From: Candidatus Endomicrobiellum devescovinae
GTDB lineage: Bacteria; Elusimicrobiota; Endomicrobiia; Endomicrobiales; Endomicrobiaceae
DNA length: 64,000 nt
Assembly (NCBI GenBank): GCA_031267795.1
Contig: JAIRYK010000009.1
Location: forward strand, 1-64,000
Direction: 5' to 3'
Positions 46,963 to 56,478 of this stretch are shown piece after piece. The translations under genes and the position numbers were made by a program. The notes below the pieces were generated by a model. The model made no database searches. It was not told where the DNA came from and saw nothing but the letters and a program-made list of their open reading frames with translations. Position 1 is the first letter of the stretch. Each line of letters opens with the position of its first letter.

Positions 46963-46991
46963 ATTGTATCAATTTTGTTTATGTGTGTCTA
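46963..46991 (-). promoter_or_regulatory. Promoter of the thi operon
   Basis: Minus strand -35 TAGACA (46991-46986), 17-base spacer, -10 TACAAT (46968-46963). Start of transcription would fall at about 46956, exactly the 5' edge of the riboswitch. Confidence 0.7.
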
Positions 46992-47312
46992 TTTTTGTTA
47001 TTTTGACTTTGGTATTATTCATTCATCGTTCGCATGAAGTTGACATGTTTTTTAGGTCATTAAAAATATTAAATGACGAAATGGAAAAATGCTAGCATTA
47101 AGTCGGAACGGAATATCAATCTCAACCTCTTATTTTGCAGTACCATACGAGATTAGCCTATACTAAACTAAATATCTCTTAGCGTAGAGGTAGGTTTATT
47201 TTGCTATACTTCTTCATAGCTATGAGTGTAAAATATTTTACTACTAAGCACTTAATTCTTTATCTATTGCTAGACTTTTGAAGTAAACAAATTAAAATTT
47301 ACGAGGTTGTCA
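46992..47312. other. Intergenic region before the transglycosylase
   Basis: About 320 bases with no gene. The upstream region of the divergent plus-strand gene should carry its promoter (TATACT-like sequence near 47207), but I could not fix a -35. Confidence 0.35.
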
Positions 47313-48710
47313 ATGAGTATGAAGAAAAGACTCTTTGCGATATTTTTATCTTTTCCTGTTGTAACTTCTTATGCTCAAAATAATGATGGCATTATAAATA
47401 TTGAATCTCCAGCGCAGGCAATAGTCTTTGAGAATTCAGAAGAACAAGAAGAAATTGTAACGTCAAAAATAGCAAGTGCCTTGGACAAGGCAAGATTAGA
47501 TGAGAGAACAAAAGACAAAATTCTTTCCGCCTCAATGTCTTATAAAAAAGCTGTAACCGCTTTTAAAGAAGGTAACCTTGAAAAATCAAAAAGATATTTT
47601 TCTATGTTTATGGATAAACTTTCAAAAGCAGATATAGAACCCGGTCTTTATGCATTTCTTTTTGAAGATATTGATGAAATACTTTCTAAGCTAAAAAAAT
47701 TCTATCCTCCAAACGATTCTACTCTTCTTCAGCAAGATTATTCTGTACCTATGACAACTGCAGACGACGCTTTGGTAAAAAAATACATTGCGATATATTC
47801 TTCGGGCAAAGCTAAAGAACGTATAAAAACCGCACTAGAAAGAAGTGGCGCTTATAAAGACATGATTTTAAAAATCTTGAGAGAATTTGGACTTCCTGAA
47901 GAGCTTTTCTATCTGCCTATTGTTGAAAGTTTATATAACTTAAACACAGTTTCCCGAGCTGGAGCCGTAGGCTTGTGGCAAATTATGTCTCACAGAAGCA
48001 GAGCATTAGGGTTGCAAATAAATTATTGGATAGACGAAAGGCGTGACCCTGAAAAGTCCACGAAGGCAGCTTGTATATACTTAAAACAACTTTATCTTAT
48101 GCTAAATGACTGGCATCTTGTCCTTGCAGCGTACAATAGAGGAGAATATGGTCTTATAAGGGATATGAAGTTTTCCAATGCTTCCGACGTTTCAGAAATG
48201 ATTTCAAGAAATGGTGTCCCTAAAGAAACACAAAATTATGTACCTCAGTTTATAGCTGCAGCAACAATAGGCAAAGATCTTGAAAAGTATGGTTTTGTCA
48301 ATTTACAATATAGCAGTCCTCAAAAATATGATATTTATAAAACTGACAAAATTATAGATTTAAAGATCGTCGCTCAATGTGCAAATACTACAATTGAAGA
48401 AATAAAAAAATTAAATCCAGCGTTAAGCGCTTGGTGTACGCCTCACGGCTATCCAAATTTTGAACTAAAAATTCCGTACGGAAGCAGAGAAATATTTATA
48501 AAAAATATTGAACAAGTGAAAGATTTAAATCCTTCGCCAGGGTTTATAAAGCATAAAATTGCAAAAGGCGAATGGATTGAAAAAATAGCAGCAAAGTATA
48601 AAACAACGCCTAAAGAAATCTATAAAGATAACCGTAGTTTGTTAAAACAAAAATATTTGCGTCCTGGGCAAATTATAGTAATCAGACCGGGAAGAAAGTA
48701 TTTTGCTTAA
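47313..48710 (+). CDS. Membrane-bound lytic transglycosylase (MltD-like) with LysM
   Basis: 465 residues from ATG 47313, chosen because GAGG lies 6 bases upstream. Signal peptide (LFAIFLSFPVVTSYA), a helical ~120-residue region, then an SLT domain: catalytic glutamate in LPIVESLYN, SRAGAVGLWQIM and the closing VLAAYNRGEYGL. C-terminal LysM repeat (KIAKGEWIEKIAAKYKTT, LRPGQIIVI) with a weaker copy before it. Cleaves peptidoglycan glycan strands with 1,6-anhydro product, in the periplasm. No lipobox cysteine is visible. Confidence 0.92.
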   Translation: MSMKKRLFAIFLSFPVVTSYAQNNDGIINIESPAQAIVFENSEEQEEIVTSKIASALDKARLDERTKDKILSASMSYKKAVTAFKEGNLEKSKRYFSMFMDKLSKADIEPGLYAFLFEDIDEILSKLKKFYPPNDSTLLQQDYSVPMTTADDALVKKYIAIYSSGKAKERIKTALERSGAYKDMILKILREFGLPEELFYLPIVESLYNLNTVSRAGAVGLWQIMSHRSRALGLQINYWIDERRDPEKSTKAACIYLKQLYLMLNDWHLVLAAYNRGEYGLIRDMKFSNASDVSEMISRNGVPKETQNYVPQFIAAATIGKDLEKYGFVNLQYSSPQKYDIYKTDKIIDLKIVAQCANTTIEEIKKLNPALSAWCTPHGYPNFELKIPYGSREIFIKNIEQVKDLNPSPGFIKHKIAKGEWIEKIAAKYKTTPKEIYKDNRSLLKQKYLRPGQIIVIRPGRKYFA

Positions 48711-48731
48711 TAAAAAATACGAGCAGAAGTA

Positions 48732-49886
48732 ATGAAATTTAAAAACTTCAATAAAATATTTATTAGAGAATCTAAAAGCATACTAAAATCAAAAGATATG
48801 CTTTTAATATGTATCGCAGCGCCTTTATTTTACAGTCTTTTGTTTTCTTTTCTTTATATAAACAGAAGAGCATCTGATATTGAAGTCGGTGTAGTAAATA
48901 TGGACAAATCATCAACTTCAAGAAAGCTTATAAGAGCTTTAAATGCAACTCCTGAGCTTAAAACTATTAGCGCATATACTTCTTCGCGCGAAGCATTACA
49001 AGACATTTTTAAAGACAAGATAAACGCTTTTTATTTTATCCCCGGCAATTTCAGCAGGACTTTAAAGAAAGGTCAAAGCATTTTAATTTCAGACGTGGTA
49101 AATTCAAGCAATTTTCTAGTCGCAAGTAATGTGTTAAAAAAAATTACGCTTACCGCAACATATTTCACAAAAAAACAGTTCATCAAGATACTTAACAATA
49201 AGGGATATTCTTATAAATCTGCGGAAGATGCCTTTTCCCCTATTAAGATAAACACAGTTTATTTGTTTAACACACAAATGAATTATTCTGATTTTCTTCT
49301 TCCATGCTTGTTGCTTGCCGTTCTTCAGCAAATAATTTTGGTAGCAGTTTGTACAAATTTAGCCTCTGAGAAAGCTAAACTGAATATATACAAAAAGGCA
49401 GGGTTAAGTTTTAGCAGTATATTTTTTGGCAAAACTATTCCTTATATTTTAATAGGCAGCATTATAAATTTTTTTAACATTTTTATTATCTTGCCGATAA
49501 ACTCAATATATGCCGTATCTTTATTTGGACTTTTTACAGTATCTACAGTTTTTATAGTTGCGATGGTCTTTTTTTCAGTACTTATATCGTCTTTATTCAG
49601 ATCTCCAGAAATGGCTATGGCAGTGCTTATGTTTTATTCTTTACCAACAGTTTTATTGTCGGGTTTTGCTTGGCCACACAACGCTATGCCCGTATTTTTA
49701 AAGGTAGTTTCTTATTTTTTTCCATCAACATATTCCATGAATTATGTAAGAATGTTTATCCTTGGCGATATTTCAATAAAGTATGCCATAAAACCTACGA
49801 TAAATTTAATTCTTTTTGCTGCGGTATGTTTTTGGATATCATACCTAATTGAATCTAAAACGCAAAGGATATTTAGTTTAAAGTAA
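48732..49886 (+). CDS. ABC-2 family exporter permease
   Basis: 384 residues. ABC-2 plan: one N-terminal TM helix (MLLICIAAPLFYSLLFSFLY), a large extracytoplasmic domain (about 40-170, VGVVNMDKSSTSRKLIRAL), then five to six TM helices with PEMAMAVLMFYSLPTVLLSG and YFFPSTYSMNYVRMF, as in YhhJ/YbhS-type permeases of drug or metabolite exporters. No ATPase or membrane-fusion gene adjoins it in the window, so the partner subunits lie elsewhere or are lost. It starts 21 bases after the transglycosylase gene. Confidence 0.9.
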   Translation: MKFKNFNKIFIRESKSILKSKDMLLICIAAPLFYSLLFSFLYINRRASDIEVGVVNMDKSSTSRKLIRALNATPELKTISAYTSSREALQDIFKDKINAFYFIPGNFSRTLKKGQSILISDVVNSSNFLVASNVLKKITLTATYFTKKQFIKILNNKGYSYKSAEDAFSPIKINTVYLFNTQMNYSDFLLPCLLLAVLQQIILVAVCTNLASEKAKLNIYKKAGLSFSSIFFGKTIPYILIGSIINFFNIFIILPINSIYAVSLFGLFTVSTVFIVAMVFFSVLISSLFRSPEMAMAVLMFYSLPTVLLSGFAWPHNAMPVFLKVVSYFFPSTYSMNYVRMFILGDISIKYAIKPTINLILFAAVCFWISYLIESKTQRIFSLK

Positions 49887-50042
49887 AAAAATAGCTTAGT
49901 AATAAAGATAATGTCTTTACATTTACTACATTTGAAAACGAACTTTAAAAATAGCAAGATATATATTACAACTCAACAAAATAACACGACACTCCCTGCA
50001 GTTAATAAACTCTCAATTAATCTAATTTTTAAATGTTTAAAT

Positions 50043-50071
50043 TAGACAAAAAGTATTAGATTTCCTATAAT
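50043..50071 (+). promoter_or_regulatory. tRNA-Ala promoter
   Basis: -35 TAGACA (50043-50048), 17-base spacer, perfect -10 TATAAT (50066-50071). Start expected near 50078, about 32 bases before the tRNA. The -35 is the same hexamer as at the thi operon. Confidence 0.75.
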
Positions 50072-50109
50072 GGTGTTCTCTTAAGTAATTCTCTCCCCTG
50101 ATATGCAAG

Positions 50110-50183
50110 GGGGCCATAGTTAAACGGGAGAATGTATCGTTCGCAACGATAAGATGCGGGTTCAATTCCCGCTGGCTCCACCA
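50110..50183 (+). tRNA. tRNA-Ala (anticodon CGC)
   Basis: 74 bases including encoded CCA. Acceptor GGGGCCA pairs with TGGCTCC and contains the G3:U70 wobble, the universal alanine identity element. Anticodon stem TATCG/CGATA encloses TTCGCAA, anticodon CGC (reads GCG). T-arm GCGGG-TTCAATT-CCCGC. A single tRNA with its own promoter; no neighbouring tRNA genes. Confidence 0.95.
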
Positions 50184-50604
50184 AATTTTTTAAAATGTCA
50201 TCAGACGTTTTGACAATTTTAATTTTTTCTTTAAATATTTTATACCTTCTTAAAATGATATATCTAAAAATACAATAAATATTTAAAAGAAAAATGATAT
50301 TCTAAGAAATAAAAAAGGAAGCGTTTATGATTTTAATAAACCTTGTGATAAAATTATCAGAACGGAGACTATAGCTTTTTCGAGAGAAGTCAAGGCGATT
50401 AATATCAAAATTGATGCAAACAAAAATAGTACGCTGAAAACAACATTTATTTCAGCGTACTATTTTCTTTAAACGGTCATAAAATCTTAAACTTAATCTA
50501 AACGAATAATAAATTTCTTTAGTGATTTGATAAGTTTTTGTCTTTTGTTCGCTAAGGCTCCAATGGTGAGATAATATTTAATTCCATATCTAATGGACAT
50601 TTTG
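50184..50604. other. Intergenic region downstream of the tRNA
   Basis: About 420 bases. It holds the strong hairpin at 50424-50465. A plus-strand frame across 50315-50472 looks faintly protein-like (PCDKIIRTETIAFSREVKAI) but has no start codon. Otherwise nothing identified. Confidence 0.4.
50424..50465. terminator. Strong hairpin, factor-independent terminator
   Basis: Perfect 16-bp inverted repeat AAATAGTACGCTGAAA / TTTCAGCGTACTATTT with a 10-base loop, ending in T-rich sequence on the plus strand. It is far from the tRNA (240 bases), so it may end a longer transcript or an unrecognised small RNA. Confidence 0.7.
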
Positions 50605-51438
50605 TTACTCGTGCTTCAAAAACGATACGAAATTCTTTTCATCAACTACTTTATCAAACTTCAAATAAGTCTTACGAAGTTCAGTGTAGGCTTTACCATA
50701 ATGTTTAGCATAAGTTTCTACATCATTTATACGTGCCTGTGCCGTCTCTCTTCGCACCTTCTCAAACTTAAGTCTTGACATGATTTCTATAAGTTCCAAC
50801 TCAGCGAATTCAATCCTTTTTATATACAAATCGTTAGTGGTGCTTTTTTCTCTCTCCTCTTGAGTCTTAATGTTGGTTTCAAGATACTTAATTCTTGCTT
50901 TCTTTTCTTTAAGTTGTGCTTGGGCATATTTATGTCCTGCTTCTATGCTCTTAAGCGAAGACTTGGTAAGTTTAAGGACAGCATTTGCCAACTCAAGAGG
51001 TATTTTTGGCGTTTTTCCTGCTTTAATTTCAGCTTTTATAAGTTTAATATTAGCCTTGTCTATGTTAAGATTAATATTATTAATCTCACTTTCTAGTTTT
51101 TGGACAACAGTTGCAGATTTTAACGCTTTAACATCATGTTCGGTCTCTTCAAGCTCTTCAAGTAGCTTTTTTAAAAAAGTGCTCTGAGGAGCTTTAGTAG
51201 GAATTTCTGGAATTTTAGTTTCATTCTTGAGTCCCTTCTTCTTTTCAATATAAGTTTTTACTTCATCTAACTCAAACACAGATGATAATTTATTCTCAAT
51301 ATTTGTGCGTTCAGCTTTGAGTGCATTGATTTTTTTCTCAATCATTTCAATATCGTTCAGTTTTGCATTGGAATTCGTCGCTATAACATGCACGCTAAAA
51401 ACGCAACATACTAAAATCGCCAAAATTATTCTTTTCAT
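50605..51438 (-). CDS. Secreted coiled-coil protein of unknown family
   Basis: 277 residues. Sec signal peptide MKRIILAILVCCVFSVHVIA, then an almost uninterrupted alpha-helical, charge-rich region with heptad character (MIEKKINALKAERTNIENKL, LEEYSS-free; LKEKKARIKYLETNIKTQEE), indicating a long coiled coil in the periplasm or outside. No repeats of exact length and no known domain were recognised. AAGGA precedes the ATG. It is alone on the minus strand, 257 bases from the next small exported protein. Confidence 0.8.
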   Translation of the reverse strand: MKRIILAILVCCVFSVHVIATNSNAKLNDIEMIEKKINALKAERTNIENKLSSVFELDEVKTYIEKKKGLKNETKIPEIPTKAPQSTFLKKLLEELEETEHDVKALKSATVVQKLESEINNINLNIDKANIKLIKAEIKAGKTPKIPLELANAVLKLTKSSLKSIEAGHKYAQAQLKEKKARIKYLETNIKTQEEREKSTTNDLYIKRIEFAELELIEIMSRLKFEKVRRETAQARINDVETYAKHYGKAYTELRKTYLKFDKVVDEKNFVSFLKHE

Positions 51439-51695
51439 TTTAACAATCCTTTAAAGTATCTTTTAAATATACACACCCTATCAGCTGCTCTTAACAACCT
51501 TGTAAAAAAAGGATAGATTGTTAAGTAAACCCTCATTCTCTGTAGATATTATACTAGAGACTGAAGTTTTATAAAAGTAACTTTAAGTTTAAAATTTATA
51601 TAGTCTCTATAGGACTTGCATTTCAAACGAGCGTACTAGCATTTTCATCGTAACTAATCAATTAGAGGTATTTGATATAGAAGACACTTGGATAC

Positions 51696-51923
51696 TTAAT
51701 TTACATCTGGTGGTTGGCAGACAGGTGGACACTCATCACAAGTGCAGTATTCCTTCGCAAGCATGCATGCAAAAAGATTACCATCTAAAGTACAAGTGTG
51801 GCATGCAACTTCACAACTGTCAACACTGCTGACAAAGCGTAAAAAGAATGCGGGCAACCATATAGCGTTGCTCGCCGCAGAAAAAGTACAACACATCATA
51901 ACTGCCAAAACGAATTTCTTCAT
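51696..51923 (-). CDS. Small cysteine-rich secreted protein, unknown
   Basis: 75 residues from ATG 51923, chosen because GGAGG precedes it at 7 bases. A signal peptide (MKKFVLAVMMCCTFSAASNA) leaves a mature ~55-residue chain with eight cysteines arranged as CEVACHTC, CMLAKEYCTC and CPPVC, ending in PPDVN. Disulfide- or metal-stabilised mini-protein; no family recognised. Belongs to the set of solitary small exported proteins in this window. Confidence 0.75.
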   Translation of the reverse strand: MKKFVLAVMMCCTFSAASNAIWLPAFFLRFVSSVDSCEVACHTCTLDGNLFACMLAKEYCTCDECPPVCQPPDVN

Positions 51924-51941
51924 GACATATCCTCCTGTCAA

Positions 51942-52422
51942 TCTAAATTAAAGACACCAAAAGTTTCTCAGTTAGTTTGATTTTAAAATTTCAAGATTTA
52001 GGAAGTCAAATTATATTACGCTATTAAAAAGATAAAAACAGCACAACAAACTCAACGCTCGTTCGCAGTGTATCTTTAAATACCAAAGATATTTATAGGT
52101 GTTTCAAAAATATTGGGACAGCCATTCAGTAACCATTAGGGAGAGAACTATTATGGTGCCACAATGTCTAAATTTGAACTTGTTTAAAATAAAGGTTATA
52201 ATGATTTCTATAAAAAAAGTTTTTAGTCAGATTTGTTGTATAAGAGCATTTTGTGATTGATATTTGAGATGAGATATTGGAATTTGTCATATATATCAAC
52301 GCAAAATCGGTTTGTATATATCAACTCCCGTTGACTCCATAATAAAAGTAAATCTTTACTTTGTTTCTATAGAAAGTTCACAGAGGTTTATACATAATCC
52401 ATATATTCTTGCCGGAGGTTTT
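51942..52422. other. Intergenic region before the sugar-nucleotide gene
   Basis: About 480 bases, no convincing gene. A 35-codon plus-strand frame at 52153-52260 has a GGGAGAG ribosome-like site but a composition (many K, I, F, C) that I cannot distinguish from chance. No other structure found. Confidence 0.4.
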
Positions 52423-54930
52423 ATGCAGGCAGTTATTATGGCGGGCGGATTTGGCACAAGATTAAGACCTATCACTTGCAACATTCCAAAACCTATGGCT
52501 CCAGTAGCTGGCAAACCAATTCTGTGTCATACGCTAAATCTCCTTAAAAAGCACAAGTTTTTAGATTTAACAATGATGTTGTATTATCAGCCTGAAATTA
52601 TTACCAGATATTTTGAAGATGGCAAAAAGTTTGGCGTAAAGATAAAATATCTTCGCCCCGAGCTGGATTTAGGCACAGCTGGCAGCATAAAACATGCATC
52701 AAAAAACATAAAAGGGACATTTCTTGTTATTTCTGGAGACCTTTTAACCGATATAGATCTTTCAAAAGCTATAGAATTCCACAGAAAGAAAAAAGCTTTA
52801 GCCACTATAGTTCTTACAAGAGTAAAAAACCCTTTGCAGTTTGGCGTTGTTATAACAAACAAAGCAGGAAAAATTGAAAGATTTTTAGAAAAACCATCTT
52901 GGGGTGAAGTATTTTCAGATACTATAAACACAGGAATATATATTTTGGAGCCTGAAATTTTTAAATATATTCCTGAAGACGAATTTTTTGATTTTTCTAA
53001 AGACTTATATCCTCTTTTTCTTAGAGAAAAAAAAGAACTTTATGGATATATCAGTACAGGATATTGGAAAGATATTGGCAATCATGACGAATATAGAGCC
53101 GTTCATTACGATATATTAGACGGTAAAGTTAAAGTTGAAATTGATGGTAAAAAAATAAAAGTGGGAAATAAAACAATTATAGCTGGAAAGAACGTTTCAA
53201 TAGGCAAAAAGGTTGAGTTTGATGGTCAAGTAATACTGGGAGATAATGTTGCTATTGAAGATTGTGCTATTATTTCTCGTTCGGTAATAGGTTCTGGATC
53301 AAAAATTGGCTTTGGTGCTGAAGTACTCGGGTCTGTTTTGTGGGATAATGTAACTATAGGCACAGAAGCTCAAGTAAAGGAAGATGTTATAGGTGCGGCT
53401 TCAAGAATAGGCTATAAAGCGGTAGTTCAAGTGGGGACTGTTATATCAGACGAATGCATAATAGGAGCAGATGCAATTATAAGAACAAATTTAAAAATAT
53501 GGCCTAATAAAGTGATAGAAGATGGGTCTGTTGTGTCAAGTAGTTTAGTATGGGGTGAGAAATGGAACAAAACTTTATTTAGTGCTTACGGAATCAGCGG
53601 TTTAGGGAATATTGAAATCACGCCTGAATTTGCTGCAAAAATAGGTTCGGCGTATGGAGCCGTTTGCGGGAGAAAGGGCGTATATTTTAACGTCAAGAGA
53701 TGAGCATCATGCGACAAAAATGATAGAAAGAGGAATAATTTCAGGACTTTTATCTGCAGGTATAAAGGTTGGCGATTTGAAAGGTCTTCCCATACCTGTA
53801 GTGAGATATGAAATAGGCAGAGATGGAGAGTCCGGAGGGATATACATAAGACAATCTCCTCGCGATGGACGTGCAATTGACATAAAATTTTTTAATTCAA
53901 AAGGCGGAGATATATCCCTAAATCAAAAAAAAGCAATAGAGCAGCTGTTTTTTAGGGAAGATTTTGACAGAGTAAGTATGGATAAAGTCGGAGAAATTGT
54001 GGTTCCTCCTAGGGCTTTAGAATATTATAAGACGGGATATTTGGATGCGATTAGGGAAGAAGTTATAAAAGCTTCAAGGCAAAAGATTGTAATAGACTAC
54101 GCTTATTCTTCAGCTTCAATAATATTTCCATCTATTTTAGGCTATATGGATATAGATGTAATTTCGTTAAACGCATTTACCAATGCTTCAAAAATTACAA
54201 AATCGTACGAAGAATTTAGAGACTCTTTAAACAGGCTTTCTGACATTGTGACAACCGTTAAAGCCAACGCGGGTTTTTTGATTGACACGGGTGCTGAAAA
54301 ATTGTTTTTAGTTGATGAGAATGGCAAAATTGTCAGAGATGACATGGCTATGATGATAGTGTCGTATCTTGTGATGAAGGAGAACAAAAATAAAAGAGCT
54401 GTAATAGCTGTTCCTATAAACGCGTCTTCCGTTATAGACGAAATAGCCAAAAAGTTTGGCATAAATATAAAAAGAACGGCTACAAATTTCGGCAGTGGAA
54501 CGGTAGTAGAAAATGACAGAGATATAATTTTGGTCTGCGATAGCATGGGAGGATTCATTTTCCCTGAATTTCAAAATGCGTTTGACGCAATGTATGCTAT
54601 AGGCAAAATATTAGAGCTGACAGGAAAAGAAAATATAACAATAGGGAAAGTAGGCGAAGAAATCCCAACGTTTGAAGTATTACATAAATCAGTTCCGTGT
54701 CCTTGGGACAAAAAAGGTCAGACTATGCGTCAAGCATTGGAAGATGTTAAAAACAGAAAAGCAGATTTAGTGGAAGGTGTAAAATACATATAAGTGCAAA
54801 CAGCTGGGTGCTTTTAACACCTGCTCCCGACGAAGCGTTATTCCATGTTTGGGCGGAAGCTAAAGATAAAGCTGTTGCCTTAGAACTTCTTGAAGAATAC
54901 TCGTCAAAAATAAAAGAATGGCAAAAATAG
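52423..54930 (+). pseudogene. Mannose-1-phosphate guanylyltransferase / phosphomannomutase-like fusion with two frameshifts
   Basis: ATG 52423 follows GGAGG. The joined product would be ~836 residues, normal for the NTP-transferase + left-handed beta-helix + PGM/PMM-like fusion. Domain 1: VIMAGGFGTRLRPITCNIPKP, SGDLLTDIDL, TGYWKDIGNHDEY. Then a hexapeptide-repeat beta-helix (VILGDNVAIEDCAIISRSVI). Frame 1 fails at 53703 (stop after VYFNVKR); the next frame, open from before 53654, carries YILTSRDEHHATKM onward to a stop at 54793. Frame 1 then resumes with NSWVLLTPAPDEALFHVWAE and ends at 54930. The shifts are +1 then -1. The mutase-like part has SRDEH where true mutases have TASHNP, so it is probably not a mutase even when whole. 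Confidence 0.85.
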
Positions 54931-55059
54931 TTATGTAGTTTCATAACAGTTGGTGTAGAAATGCAAGTATTAGATTCTAGTCCTAATTTTTGATAACATA
55001 ACATGAGTAAGAAGTTGCATCTTGCTCTATATTATTGGATTTTGACTGAGGAAAAAATT

Positions 55060-56478
55060 ATGATTAAATTTGGTACGTCAGGTTGGAGAGGCATAATTGC
55101 TGACGATTTTACTTACGCTAATGTGGCTGTCGTGACTCAAGCAATAGCCAATTTGTTAAAAGAACAAGGCACCAAAATCTCTGTAATTATAGGATACGAC
55201 ACCAGATTCATGTCTGAAGATTTTGCAAAATCCGCATCGGAAATCTTGGCGGGAAATGGTATAAAAGCATTGCTTTGCAAAAGGAACACCCCAACACCTG
55301 TAATAGCTTATGACATAATACATTCCAAGCTTGCAGGCGGAATCAATTTTACGGCAAGTCATAATCTTTATAAATACAATGGATTAAAATATTCTCCTGA
55401 CTGGGGAGGTCCTGCTCTTCCTGAAACGACACAAAAAATAGAGAAGTATTGCTCTTTAATTCAGCCGAAAGATATAAAATCTATGCCCTTTGATGAAGGA
55501 GTAAAAAATAAATTTATAGAGCTGCACAACCCTCAGAACGCTTACATAAAAAAGATAAAAGAGCTTGTAAATTTTAAAGCTTTAAAAAAGTCAAAAATCA
55601 AAGTAGCTGCAGACGTATTACACGGTACAGCAGTGGGTTACCTAGACGCATTACTTGACAACGCTGGAATACGCAATATTACTATAAATAAAAACAGAGA
55701 TACTATGTTTAGTGGAGGAGCTCCAGAACCTTCAGAAAAAAACCTCTCTGAACTTAAAGGTTTAGTAAAAAAAGAATCTTATAAGCTGGGATTTTCCACC
55801 GATGGCGATGCTGATAGGTTTGGCATTATAGACTCTGACGGAACTTTTATAACCCCAAACCAAGTTATTCCTGTTTTGCTGTATCATTTAAATAAAACTA
55901 GAAGCTGGACAGGAATTGCTGCAAGAAGCGTTATGACTACACACCTTATAGATAAGCTGGCTGCAAAAATAGGAGTAGAAGTGGAAGAAACTCCAGTGGG
56001 GTTTAAATATATAGGTGACATTATGGTAAACAACCCTGACAAATTTATAATTGGGGGAGAAGAATCAGGAGGTCTTACAATAAGAGGACATGTCCCTGAG
56101 AAAGACGGTATTTTGGCATGTCTTCTAATGGCGGAAGCCGTAGCAATGAACAAGAAGTCTATAAAAGAGTTACTCAAAGATATTAAAAAGTTGACGGGTG
56201 AGGTTTTGACGTCAAGGCTTAACTTTCATCTTCAGGCTGAACAAATGGATGCTTTTAGAGAAACTTTAAAGACAAAAACTCCAAACAGTATAGCCGGGAT
56301 AAAAATTCAAAAAAATGTAACAATTGATGGACATAAATTTATTTTAGACGAGAATAACTGGATAGGTTTTAGACTTTCAGGAACAGAGCCTGTGGTTAGA
56401 TTGTATGCGGAATCAGATTCACAGACAAAACTTAATAAACTTTTAAAAGCGGGGAAGATTTTTATTTATGGAAAATGA
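55060..56478 (+). CDS. Phosphoglucomutase/phosphomannomutase
   Basis: 472 residues from ATG 55060 (MIKFGTSGWRG), with GAGGAAAAAATT as ribosome site. Alpha-D-phosphohexomutase: the catalytic phosphoserine is in FTASHNLYKYNG (the usual TASHNP reads TASHNL), metal-binding loop STDGDADRFG, sugar-specificity loop GGEESGG and the phosphate-binding C-terminal FRLSGTEPVVRLYAE. It interconverts 1- and 6-phosphates of glucose or mannose and would supply the hexose-1-phosphates for rfbF and the guanylyltransferase. The following gene overlaps it by 11 bases. Confidence 0.93.
   Translation: MIKFGTSGWRGIIADDFTYANVAVVTQAIANLLKEQGTKISVIIGYDTRFMSEDFAKSASEILAGNGIKALLCKRNTPTPVIAYDIIHSKLAGGINFTASHNLYKYNGLKYSPDWGGPALPETTQKIEKYCSLIQPKDIKSMPFDEGVKNKFIELHNPQNAYIKKIKELVNFKALKKSKIKVAADVLHGTAVGYLDALLDNAGIRNITINKNRDTMFSGGAPEPSEKNLSELKGLVKKESYKLGFSTDGDADRFGIIDSDGTFITPNQVIPVLLYHLNKTRSWTGIAARSVMTTHLIDKLAAKIGVEVEETPVGFKYIGDIMVNNPDKFIIGGEESGGLTIRGHVPEKDGILACLLMAEAVAMNKKSIKELLKDIKKLTGEVLTSRLNFHLQAEQMDAFRETLKTKTPNSIAGIKIQKNVTIDGHKFILDENNWIGFRLSGTEPVVRLYAESDSQTKLNKLLKAGKIFIYGK

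Noticed and set aside
50315-50472. Faintly protein-like frame before the strong hairpin
   Set aside because: No start codon in frame and a stop just upstream; could be a remnant but not supportable as a gene.
52153-52260. 35-codon frame with a ribosome-like GGGAGAG
   Set aside because: Too short and compositionally like random AT-rich DNA; kept only as a note in the intergenic entry.
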